Shown: positions 33,603 through 45,568 of the stretch, one piece after another
How positions within the stretch are numbered: the first letter of the stretch is position 1
Layout: each line of letters starts with the position of its first letter
Notes under the pieces: generated by a model
What the model was told of the DNA's origin: nothing
Databases searched by the model: none
The model's input: only the letters and a program-made list of their open reading frames with translations
Source of the DNA: Agriotes lineatus
Lineage: Eukaryota > Arthropoda > Insecta > Coleoptera > Elateridae
DNA: 64,000 nt
Assembly: GCA_940337035.1 (NCBI GenBank)
Contig: CALNHX010005176.1
Coordinates: 1 to 64,000 of the forward strand
Reading direction: 5' to 3'
Program-made: the position numbers and the translations under genes

Positions 33603-34836
33603 GGCAGTATATCTAAATCAAGCCGCCTGTACACACTAACTCCATTTTTAGATAAAACAGCAGTGATTCGTTTAAGTGGAAGACTCAGCCGAGCAACCTA
33701 TTTAGAATATTCACAAATAAATCCAGCAATATTGGACTTTTATAACAAATTTACTAAGTTATTGATAGAATACCATCATAGAAAAACTGGACAAGGTGGT
33801 CAAGAACAGGTGGTGAACGAAGTAAGACAAAAATTCAGGAGTATGAAGATTAGAAGTGCAGTAAGAAGTTGTTGGAGAAACTGCATGTATTGTCAAGTAA
33901 AAAGATGTAAACCTCGAGTTCCACAAATGGGTCAGCTTCCACCATCTAGGCTAGCTGGGTTTGAAAGACCTTTTTCATTCATAGGAATTGACTACTTCGG
34001 TCCTATGGAGGTAACAATTGGACGATGAAAAGAGAAAAGGTATGGAGCAATATTTACATGCATGACAACCAGAGCTATTTTAGAAGTAGCAACATCTTTG
34101 AATACCGACTCTGCAATAATGGCTATTAGAAGAATTATTGCACGACGCGGAACACCGAAGCAGTTTTATTCTGACAATGGCACCAATTTTCATGGTGCGA
34201 ATAGAGAAATGCAAGAATGCATTCGTCAACTAAACAACGACAAAATGGTTCAGCACATGTCATCCAGAGGAATAGATTGGCATTTCAACCCACCAGCTTC
34301 ACCACATATAGGAGATTGTTGGGAACGAGTAGTTAGATCAGTGAAAACAGCCTTAAGAGTGGTATTAAAAGAAAGGGCTCCTCAAGAAAAAGTTCTACTC
34401 ACATTTATGGTGGAAGTGGAGCATACCGTAAATAGTAGACCCAGCTGATCCAGAAAGCCTGGCGCCTAATCATTTTCTTATTGGTTCATTCAGTGGTGTA
34501 CCGAATTTAGGAAAATTTGAGGAAGTAAATATTCTATAGCAATGGAAAATTTTGCAAGCACTTGCTGACCAATTTTTTAGACGCTGGCTAAAGGAATATT
34601 TGCCTACTTTAAATAAAAGAAACAAATGGCACGCAAACAATATTGCTGATTTAAAAGTAAATGATACTGTGATTGTTATAGAACAAAATTTACCACGGGG
34701 AACGTGGCCTTTAGGTATTGTGACTGCAATTTATCCAGGAAAGGACAAGAAAGTTTGAGTAGCCAAAATAAAAACTAAAATTGGAATTTACAGAAGACCA
34801 GTTGTAAAGTTATGCAAGCTAGATATAAAATAAGAA
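33603..34836 (+). pseudogene. BEL/Pao integrase and C-terminal domain, broken
   Basis: Fragments of one pol C-terminus in order: an HHCC zinc domain (YHHRKTGQGG ... CWRNCMYCQ) and the first catalytic Asp (IDYFGPMEV) up to an in-frame stop at 34026-34028; then, in the same frame, the second Asp (YSDNGTNFHG) and the Glu (GDCWERVVRS) up to 34448. After a frameshift, a block beginning PESLAPNHFLIGS and the DUF5641-type tail (QFFRRWLKEYLPTLNKRNKW) run to about 34836. All three catalytic residues survive, but the stop and the frameshift make it inactive. The HH-C-C, D-D-E order and the tail domain are diagnostic of BEL/Pao. Confidence 0.9.
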
Positions 34837-34852
34837 AATTTGAAGGAGAAAA

Positions 34853-35060
34853 TGTTAAAGAAAGGAAATTTTTAGATATCTATATCTAGCAAGCGTTAGT
34901 AACTAGGGTAAAATAAATATTAGGGACAGTAGCATGTAAACAAAATATATTGAATTTTGAAGGATTGTTAATAAAAGCTAATTTGGAAAAGCAGCATAAT
35001 TTACTGAAAAGTTACTATTAAAGTTAATAACTTTGCTAAAGACGACGACGACAAGATACA
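34853..35060 (+). repeat. BEL/Pao right LTR
   Basis: TGTTAAAGAAAGG start and GATACA end, followed at once by the ACAAG target duplication. About 85-90% similar to the left LTR by eye. Confidence 0.85.
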
Positions 35061-36410
35061 ACAAGTGAATTCGGGTATCATAGAGAAACCGTAAACTCCA
35101 GTAGTGTGATTATTCTGAAAGAAAAGACACGCACAGGTAGCAGTAACACTAAGAAAACCACCATGCTAGTATCACAGTATAATAATCACGAATTGAGTAT
35201 CATATCGTACAAAGCACAAGTGATTATTAAACAAATGTTATCGTAAGGTAATATATCTAAGCCAAAATTTAAGATGCACTAACACAAACTCGACTTGCGA
35301 GAAAATTAGTTTATACTACAGATTAAAAAGTACAAATATAAATTATATTAAACAATACAGCAGCATAAAAAGGTGTAACGGAGGTTAACGCTGGTTCCGT
35401 GGAAGAAAAACCCCTTCACTGTACAATCAATTAAGGTAGACAGCACCGCCTCACGGCCCATAGTATTAGACGGTTTTAAATAAATTGAAATCAAAACATG
35501 TTACCCGATTCCTTTGGCGAGCCCTTTTCTGCCCACTAGGAAGGTGGCGTAGTTGGCACAGAATCGTGTGAGGTAAAACCCCAAACAGCCTATATGAAGG
35601 TTGAGAGCGGCAGGTGCTTTTCAAAGCCCATACAAAGTCAAGGTCGACGCCCTCGATGAGAGAATATCGATTAAGGGGAGCTCCGATGTTGCGGATATAA
35701 ATAAAAAGAAAATCCCAAAATAGAATCACGGATTCCTTACATCACGGCAGGAAAATCTTTAATCGACCTACCCCAGATCAATTTGGGCAACATGTGGAAA
35801 TGGGTCAGCAAAGCGCTTTAATCCGCCAAAATTGGCATGAGAAGAAAATTCTCAGCAAATTACCACTGTTGCGTAAGCCGCCACCATCAGCGAGGGAAAA
35901 TTCCATCCAACAAACTGCATGCGCACAAAACCACAAAACAATTCAAAATGCGCTAAAACTGAACGAAAAGAACGCCGGGAACAAAAACCCAAGGTTATGT
36001 CGTTGCTCGTGCCGATAAATAAAACTTAAACAGGTGGGGAGAGCGGTAAATTCAAATCCTGTACTACAGACATCGTAAAACAGACGACACGCCCAGAACT
36101 GCGTAACATCGCATACCTGAAAACAGTTAAATTTGGGGCGTATGATGTAAGATATCAACATAAATCTCATTTAAAGGAAATTTCAAAACTACAAGAATAT
36201 AAAGGGCGTTTAATTTAAAAATAATGGAAATTATTTTATTAGCAAATGTTAAGCAACTTGTATAGCATTCATACTCAGAGCCACGACTTTACACTCGAAA
36301 GGTAATTCACAAAAGCATAATTTTTGGTTACAGTTTTCTTTCATTCCATTTTTTGTGTTATCTACAGAAGCCGCTTGAATCTCAGTGCTTTTTTCCATAA
36401 AATCATTAAT
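35061..36410. other. Non-coding, mixed-composition DNA
   Basis: No supported gene. 35380-36160 is less AT-rich than its neighbours, with short ORFs on both strands (for example 35466-35729, 35794-36018) that show no domain. Possibly decayed LTR-element sequence. Confidence 0.4.
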
Positions 36411-36553
36411 AGGGCGTTTTTGCAATTGCGTTACGCTAAAATAAAGGCCCGCTAAAGCGTATGTTACCTAGCGACGTCAACTATAGAGCCAAAAAAAAAA
36501 ATTTTTTAATTTTAGCGTAACGCTATCGTGACGTTACGTTGTGCAAAAGCTCC
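36411..36553. mobile_element. hAT-like MITE
   Basis: Inverted ends AGGGCGTTTTTGCA and TGCAAAAGCTCCC, with subterminal arms (GCGTTACGCTAAAAT / ATTTTAGCGTAACGC) and an A-rich then T-rich centre. About 143 bp. Flanks CATTAATA and CATTATCT agree at six of eight places, an imperfect 8-bp duplication as in hAT elements. No coding capacity. Confidence 0.7.
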
Positions 36554-37300
36554 CATTATCTACAAAGCGGTTAACGTTAAACCCATACAATTTTATATTA
36601 AAATAATTTCGATACGAAACTTTTAAGTTACTTACAGATGGAACATTTTATTTTAAAAAAGGAAGTTTGATTCGCCATTCTGGTCTGAGCCACCCTGTAT
36701 AATCAAAATGTTTTAGTAATGTGTATTACCTTCGTATCTGCAACTCTTATCAAAGTATTTTTTTGTATAAATCTCATAATTTTATATATATCTTCCATCC
36801 CCGTCTCCTTGTCGGGCCATGTATAAAGAATATATATTACCTTAAGTAATTATGAAGGACATGTAATAAATAATTATAAACAACAAAAACGCCGACGACT
36901 CTATCGCACAGGCAACCTTTGTGAACGTCAGAGCTAATATTTTTAAATCAACGTCTTATTATATTAAAGACCTTTCAAATTATTTGACTCACCTTTTTGT
37001 TAATTTCTTTTTATAACTCCACATATTGAACAATCTGTCCTAATTGGACAATAAGTTCTAACTTTGACATATTTACTGACATGTGGAAGATAAACCTTTG
37101 ATTATCTCCACTTAGTTACTTAACCTAAGTTACTTATGTATTACTTACTTAGTTATTACTTACATTTATATGCACTATTCTAACATACAGCTATTTATCA
37201 TCTATCAAACGTTCAGTTACATTTAATTAAACATAGTGGTTAGGTCTGATGGCTTAAACCTTTTTAATCTTCTCATTTCACCTGTTCTGTTCATTATAGC
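36554..37300. other. AT-rich non-coding stretch
   Basis: No supported gene or repeat boundary. A short local repeat of ACTTAGTTATTACTTA-type sequence lies near 37130-37165. Confidence 0.4.
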
Positions 37301-37428
37301 TATTAACAAATCTAGGAATGTTATGAGTATCATAACTGCCGCAGATGTTTTGAAATCCGAGCTCGTATAGCGAGGCTTTTAAAACATCTGAGGCTGTTAT
37401 GATTCATAACATCCGTGATTTGTTCAAT
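37301..37428. repeat. Palindromic element (MITE-like)
   Basis: Arms of about 59 bp: ATTAACAAATCTAGGAATGT... and its inverted partner ending ACATCCGTGATTTGTTCAAT. A GAGCTCGTATAGCGAGGC centre forms the loop. Pairing is about 80-85% by eye. Confidence 0.8.
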
Positions 37429-37513
37429 AGTTTATCGGTTGCTGTGTGGTTATGGTTGCCATGTAGGGTAATATTCCTTTACCCTACAGATAAGTTATGA
37501 CCTAGTTACCAGC

Positions 37514-40118
37514 CTACTTTTGTATATGTAAACAAAGGCTTAATATCCTGAAACCGGTAATGTTTTTAACAAGTTTGTTTGGATGCACTTGAACCCGTTT
37601 ACTGTAATTATTATCACTATAACGTTGGATTTCCTCTTTGATGGAGGGCACACACAAATCACTTTGTATCATTTGTATCACCTTGTTGGGTACGTACCAA
37701 GGCGCGTTGACTATGGCTCGTAGCACTTTGTTTTGATACCTTTGTAGGATTTCAATGTTGCTGTTACTGGCAGTTCCCCATAGTTGAAGCCCATATGTCC
37801 ATATCGGCTTGATAATTGTTTTATACAACAGCAGTTTGTTCTCTATTGTTAATTGTGAGTGTTTGCCAATCATCCAGTACATAGTTCTGAATTTCAAGCC
37901 TAGTTGTTTTCTTTTCATGAAAATATGATGCTGCCATGTTAATCTTCTATCTAAGTCCATGCCTAAATATTTCGCTTGTTCCGATTGTTTAACCTGTTTT
38001 CCATTTAGCGTTGCTGGGAGACAGCTGCCTCTTCTCATGGTCAATGTTACCTGTACTGATTTGTTTTCGTTTGCTTTCAGTCTCCATGTTTCTAACCACT
38101 TCTGTAACTTATTTATATGAGTTTGTAGGTTCCTTGATGCATTTACTGGGTTTGTATGGGATGACAGTATCGCCGTGTCATCGGCAAACGTGGCGATTGT
38201 GGTTAACCTGCTTTTCGGTAGATCTGCTGTAAATTACAGGTGTAGTACTGGCCCCAACACACTCCCTTGTGGTACTCCAGATAAGATTGGTTTTAATTCT
38301 GTTAATACATCTTGCTGTTTGATTAAGAAATGTCGTTTAGTGAGATATTTCTTGAGTTTGTAACACAAACCTTCATACCATGCCTTATCAAACGCTTGGG
38401 ATATATCAATAAAGATGGCAGAGCAATACCATTTTCTTTCCAGATCATTGTTAATTTTCTTTACAACTCGATGGACTTGTTCTATTGTTCCATGATATTG
38501 ACGAAAGCCAAATTGGTGGTCGGGTATCAGTTTACGGTCTTCACTAATATCCAATAGTCTTTTCAGTATTATTTTTTCAAAAATCTTAGACATCACAGGT
38601 AGTAGACTTATTGGTCTATACGAGGCAATCTCATCAGCTTTCTTACCTGGTTTAGGTATCATAATTACCTGAGCGATTTTCCATAATACTGGGAAGTATG
38701 TTAATCTTATTGCAGTGTTGAATATTTGTAGCACAGCTTTAATACCGTTTTCACTCATTTCCTGTAGGATCTTTCCCGTTACAAGGTCTTGCCCAGGAGC
38801 CTTTTTAGGATTTATTTCTTTTTTAATCGTATTCTTAATTTCTTCAAAAGTAATTTTTTTGATTGCGGTGCATTCAGAAACTCCTCGATTTGATTCTGAT
38901 TTCCTGCAAGATATGATTTAAGTGTTTAAACTTAAACATCGACTAGGTATTCCGCAAATGCGTCCGCCTTTCCTTCATTGCTTCTGGCCTATTTTCCACT
39001 TAGATCTTTTATTGTGGGTATATGTTGTTGTGGTCTTTTTAGTCTTCGAGTTGGTTTCCATAGCGAATAGTCAGTGGCTTGTGTGGCAGTTAGTTCAGAC
39101 AAGTAATGCTGTACAGATTGATTTTTTAGTTCTAAAAGCATTTTTTTTAATTCTTTTGTTGCTTTATTAAGTTTTTTTTATATACTTTATATCTGGTTCG
39201 TTGCCATTGTTTTCTGAGCTTACGCTTTTCTGCTATTTTTTGCTTCACTATGATGGGACAGTCGTCTCTTGATCGTGGTGCATTTTGCTGTGGTGTTGCA
39301 TGAAAAGCTGCATTTTGCATAACCTTTATCTATATCTTCAGTTGTTTTGAGTGGTATTTTTAGTTCAATCTGCTCGTCTATGTGTTCTCTAAACGTTTCC
39401 CAGTTTGTTGATTTGTTACAAAGCATTAATTCTTTGTAAGTCTGCAGTGGTTGTGAGTAGATAGTAACAATGATAGGCGAGTGATGGGATGAGAGATCAA
39501 AACTCGATTCAGTCTTAAAATTTTTATTGTTGACTCATTTTACTATACATAAATCGAGTAGGTCTGGTATTTTCCTCTTATCAGTGGGCCAGTATGTTGG
39601 CTGTCCTGTTGAGACATAGTTTAGGTTATTTTCTTTGATTGTTTTTAGCAACTCTCTTCCTTTTGTCGTTGTCAGCCTTGAACCCCATTGCATGTTTTTG
39701 GCATTATAATCGCCCCCTACTACAAACCTATTGCCTAGTGTTCTGAAGAACTAATCATAATCTTCTTTTTGTTTTGATGTTTTGGTGGACAGTATATCGC
39801 CGAAATTTTCAATGAGTTAACTTTGTCTGCTATTTGAATGGTGGTTGCTTGTATATTTTCAAGTTCGTATTTAAGGTCTTTATGGTGCTTTATACCATTT
39901 CTGATTATGACTGCTGTGCCTCCGTGAGCTGTTTCATCCGGATGATTGGTGCTGTGGATTTTGTAATTTTGTATTTTAATATGACTTTTGTCAGTTAAAC
40001 GGGTTTCCGCAATTAACATTACATCAATATTGTTATTTTGCAAAAAACATTGTACTTCTTGTGTATGTTGACATAGGCCATTGGCATTCCATACTCCCAT
40101 TCTTAATAATTGAGCCAT
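37514..40118 (-). pseudogene. Jockey-type ORF2 (endonuclease-RT), broken
   Basis: The endonuclease begins at 40118 with LRMGVWNANGL and continues through LIAETRL and HGGTAVIIRNGIKHHKDL to ISAIYCPPKH. Frame breaks follow between 39735 and 38758. The RT resumes with YRPISLLPVMSKIFEKII, QFGFRQYH, AIFIDISQAFDKAW (first Asp) and SGVPQGSVLGPVL. The FADDTAILS active site is intact near 38168-38194 in another frame. The open segment 38044-37514 carries the thumb and tail (KYLGMDLDRRLTWQ, YGLQLWGTASNSNIEILQR, PWYVPN). All key RT residues can still be read, but at least three frameshifts prevent translation. No RNase H domain is seen, as in Jockey itself. Confidence 0.88.
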
Positions 40119-40329
40119 TATGTTATTTTATTTATAAGCGTGGTGATAAGGTTCATCATTGTTCCCATTTGATTTATCAAGTCCTTCATCATAGTCTTTA
40201 GCTCAGCCATGTCGTTGGTTTGTTGTTGGGCTTCATCCATTGGGTGACTGGCTTAGTTAATATTATATGCTTGCTGTAAGTCTGGTCTAGTAATTCTTGC
40301 AAACGACAACCCGGGTTGCACTTTTTGAG

Positions 40330-41546
40330 TTAGAGTTCTTTCTCTAAGTCTCGAGTATAACTTTTGTTGCAGTTGTTTGTAATGATACACCCTCTGTAAT
40401 TGGCTGGGTGCTTATCATTACAATTTACACATCTTACTTCATCGTCTTTAATGTTTCTTGGGCAATCTTTGGTTAAGTGGCTTTCTAAACATTTAACGCA
40501 GCGTAGTACCTTGCGACAAAAATTCTTCATATGACCGAATCTTTGGCATCTCAGGCATTGCGGGATTTCCCTTCTAGTGCGTGGTGCTTCAAATTCTACA
40601 CAGCAGTTCATGAACAGTTTTATGTTATAAATCTCCTTGTTGTTTTCCTTTTGCTGTAGATCAATGAAGAACATTGGTAGTTCTTTTTTGTCTTCCAACT
40701 TTTAGCGTTCCATACATTGGTGACTACATGGCCCAACTTTTGGAGGTTTTGTTTTATTAATTCTATTTCAGTAGAGAGGTGCATATTTTTAAGCACAACT
40801 CGAAAAGTTTTGTCTTTTTTAGCTTGTATGTATGATACTGCGTGTTTTTCTTGTCCAGTTCTTTGATAATCACGTTGTATATTTCGCTTTCCTTGGGTTG
40901 GATCCTGACTTGCTCATCATTTAATGCTTTAATAGTGTATTTTTCTTTGGCTATCTTATCCAGTAGACTAATTAGTGGTTTGATATTCTCTACCCCAGCC
41001 ACGAATATTGGTGGTGGTTTTGGTTTATTATTTTTATTTTCTTCAGTATTATTAATCTCTGTAATGTCCTCATCTTCATTATCACTATTCAAAGCAGCTG
41101 GTGGTGGTTTTGGTTCATTACTTTTATTTTCTTCAGTAGTATTAATCTCTGTAATGTCATCATCTTCATTATCACCATTCAAAGCAGCATATCTGTTACT
41201 GGTACTGGCTGTGTTGCCCAGCTAGTAGTCTGTAATTTTACTCTGCTTCGGTTGTTGTGTGTCTGATAATTGTATTTCTGGGCTTAATAGTTTTTTTTTA
41301 TTCTTATTGTTTGACACAGGTTGCCATTTATTTTCGGATCTTGCACTTTTGATTGGCTGGATAGCCTGATTTACTACTGGCTGTGTTTGACTGTAAAACA
41401 TTGGCTTGATGCTGTTGTTGTAAAATGGGCTGTGTATAAGAAGTAAAAGACACCTGTGAATATTGCATGTATGTGTTTGGCTTGTAGTACGTATTTTGTT
41501 GTACACCGGGTTGAGGTCCTAAGTAATTACCGTAATTATTGGCCAT
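40330..41546 (-). pseudogene. Jockey-type ORF1 (gag-like) with zinc knuckles, broken
   Basis: It starts with a Gln/Tyr/Asn-rich region (MANNYGNYLG at 41546), then a low-complexity acidic stretch in which a 28-residue unit ending KPPP is duplicated (within 41010-41180). A PRE-C2HC-like region follows (YHTYKLKKTK near 40830). The last open part (40698-40330) has three CCHC-type knuckles: CLRCQRFGHMKNFC, CVKCLESHLTKDC and CVNCNDKHPANYRGC. ORF1 proteins of this type coat the retrotransposon RNA. Frameshifts separate the parts at about 41220 and 40700-40760. Confidence 0.85.
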
Positions 41547-41560
41547 TTTGGCCAGAAAGT

Positions 41561-44500
41561 AAATTTATTACCATGCAATTTACGTCAGTTTATTTATTCA
41601 CTTATCACAAGTTCAGGTTCAATGGCACGGCTATCATACACTTGATATCGAAGGCGCGCAGGGAAACAACCTTGCACTTCGAATTTCAAATTAATGACTC
41701 GGTTTGATAGGTTACAAAATGTAGTTTGTCATTTTCACTTTTAGTAAAATGTTAAAATAATCTGAAATCTCACCTGCTGTGAAATACATAATAAAAAAAA
41801 CTTTAGTTTATTTATCAATCAACAATAAAAGTAAAATAACCCAGGCCAACGGTGATCGGCAACGTATATCCCAAACATTGTTATTTTATATTAGTTCAAG
41901 AATAGCATAGGAAATTGTTTTCTTGGAAACTAAGGTATATTTCAGAATTAAACATAAAGATATGAGATTTTCAGATGATACACATAAAATTACTAGATCC
42001 AAAACTACTGGGAAATACAAACCTTTTTACTTCCACGATAATGCAGTTTGCTAATCTATGAAAAGTATATTTCACAGTAAAATGCCGCTGTTTAAGAATT
42101 ATAAACTTTTGGAAATATTCCACAGATCGTGTTGCCAAAACAACCTCAAATCCAATAAATAATGGCCGAAACTGAAACCCAAACGCTCCACTTAAGAAAA
42201 CAATCAACCTTTTATTCCATTTGGATGACACTGATAGCTTACATGATTTTTTGTTGACAAAAGCTCACGAAACGACAATGCAACGACATACCTAAATGGT
42301 TAATTTGATATATGCTTTTAAACGGTCGTTTATTGTGGTGCTCATTGTGCTAGAGATAATGCAGTTTACTAGGATGACAATCGAAGTTCAGTGATGTGTA
42401 AGGCCCGGTGCACAATGCGATAAAACAAACCGCAAAGAACCAACCGACGGTGGATTTATGCTTCGCTCCGATATAGAAAACTAAAGAGTACATCTGTAGA
42501 TTTCAACTTCCAGTAATTCATATTTCTAACTAAGGAGTATGAAAAAGCTTTAGTTATGAAAGTTTCACTCTTCATATCTTAATAAAGAAGCAGCCGCCAC
42601 GAATGGCGAGCATTTCAGAGTATACAACGGAAAATTAAGACACTAAGTGTTCCTGGAAAAACGGGACTTGTTTTCTCATAACAAAGGAAAGAAAAATGTA
42701 ATTAAAAATAGGGAATACTGGGTGACCCGCAAAACTGCAAAAATAAAGGTTGCCATTTTTATAAATTACTAAAATCGTTAAGAAATATCTAATTTTATCT
42801 TAATTTGTATTAGGCAAAAGTTATAATCTTACCTGACTGTTTTACAGCTGAATTGGTATTGCAGTGTAGCATAACAGATTTTTTGTCAGATAGGTACTCG
42901 TAATATTATCCCAAATTAATAGAAATGCGTTGCACGAATACAGCTAAGCTTTTTAGGAAAGTATATCACATAGCAAATAACTAATCGAGAAATGCGAGCA
43001 CACAGAAACACCATAAAGAGAACTGAATCTTTTAAGGGCTTCAACTCTTGCATTAGCTGAGAATAGCGTACCAAGCGGAAATAAAACAGTTGCCTCCGAG
43101 ATCGATGGAACTATGACAGCTTAGGTTGGTAACGTGACGTGTTGTATCCTCTGTAAAGTCCGGATAGAAGGCAGACATTTATTTCAGAAATCTCATACAT
43201 TTTTTATTGTTGCTTTCTGGCTAGTGTGCTCCACTTCGCTGCAATAATTTAAGTTAGAATGCATTCAATGATCTGAAAGCACTACTCTACTGTGCCATTT
43301 TGATGTACATAATTACATACAGCACATGGACTTTACCCTTTATCACCCTGTTTTACAATATTTATTAGAATGATACCACGAAGGTGATTGTATTTCTTTT
43401 AAAAACAAAAATTGTTAAATATTTGTTCTTATTACTGCCTGCTGTTGCTACAGCCAAATTGGAAATTGTGGGCACACAGTTTAAATACAATCCACTAGAG
43501 TAAGTTTTGTATTATTTCAATGGAGAATTATTGTGGCTGCATAGTACCATTACGAAACGAAAATTTTTTGTATTTTTATTTTCAATAACTGAAATTATCG
43601 CTTACTTTATAAGTGTGCATCAAAAGCAGGTATAGTAAAATTGTAATGTTTTCTTGCTAGTACTTACACAAGCATTCAATAAAAAGTGTATAAAGATTAG
43701 CAGTAAATAATAACAATATATCAGCTAATTATATCGTTGTAGATTGTCGTAAACATTTAATGAACCTTGATATACCTAGGAATAATGCAAATAATATTTG
43801 CAAATAAAATAAGAGTAGAAAAAAAAGGCTACGATAGTCTCTACAAGATTATTGCCACACAAAATTATAAATCTCAATTCGTTTACCATTAATCAATTGA
43901 ACTATGCCAATAACAGTTATAGTTAGAGAATTAATACAATGAAATAAAACCAAAATTAGTGTAATTTCGCCAATTAACGAGTCATTGTTCGTTGAGACCG
44001 AACTACAATGAATCTAAGCAAAATGATAAGTAATCTTTTAGAAGAGCAAACTTTGGCAAAGTGGCATTTCCAATCAGAACAGTGCATTTGGTTGGTCACT
44101 ATATAACATTTGCACCGGGATCGCCGTAATTATGTGTGACTTTGCAATAAGAAACTAGAATACGATTCAACCAAGGCGGCAAATGTGTGTGACTCAACGC
44201 AGTAAAGGATTGTCCCAAAATGTGAGTTTTAGTCCGACGAGTGAAAGGTGTGACGAATTAGTTATAGATGCAACTAAATACCTACAAATTAAGGCGGCAC
44301 AGTTGTTACCCGTAACTAAACGTAGTAGGAAGGATCACTGCATGTGACTTGTAACTTGCAAATTCACTTAACAAGGACTTGAAAATATCTAGAAGATCCA
44401 CTTGATGGCAAGGAAACAAATTGAAGAAGGCCTTAAGGTAGCAGTTGGCCACGAGTAAGCTGCTTCTTAAATACCGTTAGATTCTAGTTTAACCAGTCAG

Positions 44501-45204
44501 ATTTTAACAAATTATGAAACTAAAACATTCTCTTAAGGATGCATCAACAACAACTTCAAAAATGTACCCTACTGTACGTGAAGGAATGTCCAGAATCCAT
44601 TTTTTCGAAGTGGCAACGGGAAATCATTCACCTTATAAATTTCTGAATACCACATACTGATGTAAATCGGAAATAACTAAAAATGACACTCTGGAGCGTT
44701 TTCAAATGTCAATAAATAGATATTTGTGCATTAAGGGAGATATAATTTTTCCCTCAGGTTGACATGTGTTACAGACCGAGGGCCTCTGGCCCGAGGTTTG
44801 TAAGTGAACCGAAAGTAAAGAACATGAATATCTGCCGTGGTGCATACAATATTTTATCTACTAGCATATTCGTAAAAATAGTATGAAATTTCAAAATGTC
44901 ATAATGACATTTAAAATTAGAATATGTAAGTAACATCAAGGATTGCCTCATTGCATGGTTGCTAAGACGTAATTGTAGTTGCATGGTTACCATGAGTTTG
45001 CGGGAGAAGTCCCTTGGGAGTTATGAGTAGCGTTTCATATTTTGTTTCTATGACGAAAATGTACAATATCATGTTGCTAGTAGATAAAGTGCTTTTTTCC
45101 ACGATCGGGAGTAGAAGTCGGTTTCTATAGCATCAAAATTGTGACAGAAATAAAACATTTACTCCCTTGAGACTAAATAAGACACAAATTTCCGTAGGGA
45201 GTTT
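41561..45204. other. Long non-coding stretch
   Basis: 3.6 kb with only short closed ORFs and no recognised domain on either strand. Composition is AT-rich throughout. A small palindromic string (CCGAGGGCCTCTGGCCCGAGG) lies at about 44778-44798, resembling the GGGC-centred loops of the palindromes further on. Confidence 0.45.
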
Positions 45205-45341
45205 TTATTATGACTGACAGAACAATAATGTCAAATTCGAGGTTATCAGGTTAGGTTTTGCGTCAATTTTGACACAAACTAACGCAAAACCTAACCTGCT
45301 AACCTCGAATTTGACATAATTGTGAGCTCTTGTCATAATGA
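45205..45341. repeat. Long palindrome with AACCTAACCT-type arms
   Basis: Arms of about 60 bp. The inner 35 bp pair nearly perfectly: ATTCGAGGTTATCAGGTTAG...TTTTGCGT against ACGCAAAACCTAACCTGCTA...CCTCGAAT. The loop is about 17 nt (CAATTTTGACACAAACT). A MITE or foldback remnant; it would form a stable hairpin in DNA or RNA. Confidence 0.85.
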
Positions 45342-45491
45342 CTTACAGTACCACTAACTTAAAATTTACCATAGGCTACTAATTTTAAAATAAGTAACTA
45401 AAATGTCAATAAATGACGTTCAAAAAAACGGGTTTTCGTTTTAAATCTTCCTGCAACGTGAAAAAAATAGAATATGCAACTCGGACAGAAT

Positions 45492-45568
45492 GCTATTTTG
45501 CTTCAGTGCAATTTCTGACTCTCGGGCTTCGCCCTCGGGTCAGAAATTGTACCTCAGCAAAATAACGC
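45492..45568. repeat. Short palindrome with GGGC loop
   Basis: Arms TATTTTGCTTCAGTGCAATT...CTCGGGC and GCCCTCGGG...AATTGTACCTCAGCAAAATA pair over about 33 bp around a TTC loop. The core resembles other GAGGGC/GCCCTC-centred hairpins in the window. Confidence 0.8.

Larger units (their letters stand above)
33359..35060 (+). mobile_element. Deleted BEL/Pao LTR retrotransposon with both LTRs
   Basis: The two direct repeats of about 206-208 bp (33359-33564 and 34853-35060) start TGTTAAAGAAAGG and end CA. ACAAG directly precedes the left one (33354-33358) and directly follows the right one (35061-35065), a 5-bp target duplication as expected for BEL/Pao. A purine-rich tract (GAAGGAGAAAA) abuts the right LTR. 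Only the integrase part of pol remains inside, so gag, protease, RT and RNase H have been deleted. The LTRs differ at many positions, so the insertion is old. Confidence 0.9.
37490..41560 (-). mobile_element. Near full-length decayed Jockey-type LINE
   Basis: Minus-strand order 5' to 3' is ORF1 (nucleic-acid-binding, three zinc knuckles), AP-endonuclease, reverse transcriptase and ORF2 tail, spanning about 4 kb, the size of a whole Jockey-clade element. Several frameshifts and stops break each ORF. No long A-tract was found at the 3' end (low-coordinate side), so that end is approximate. Confidence 0.88.
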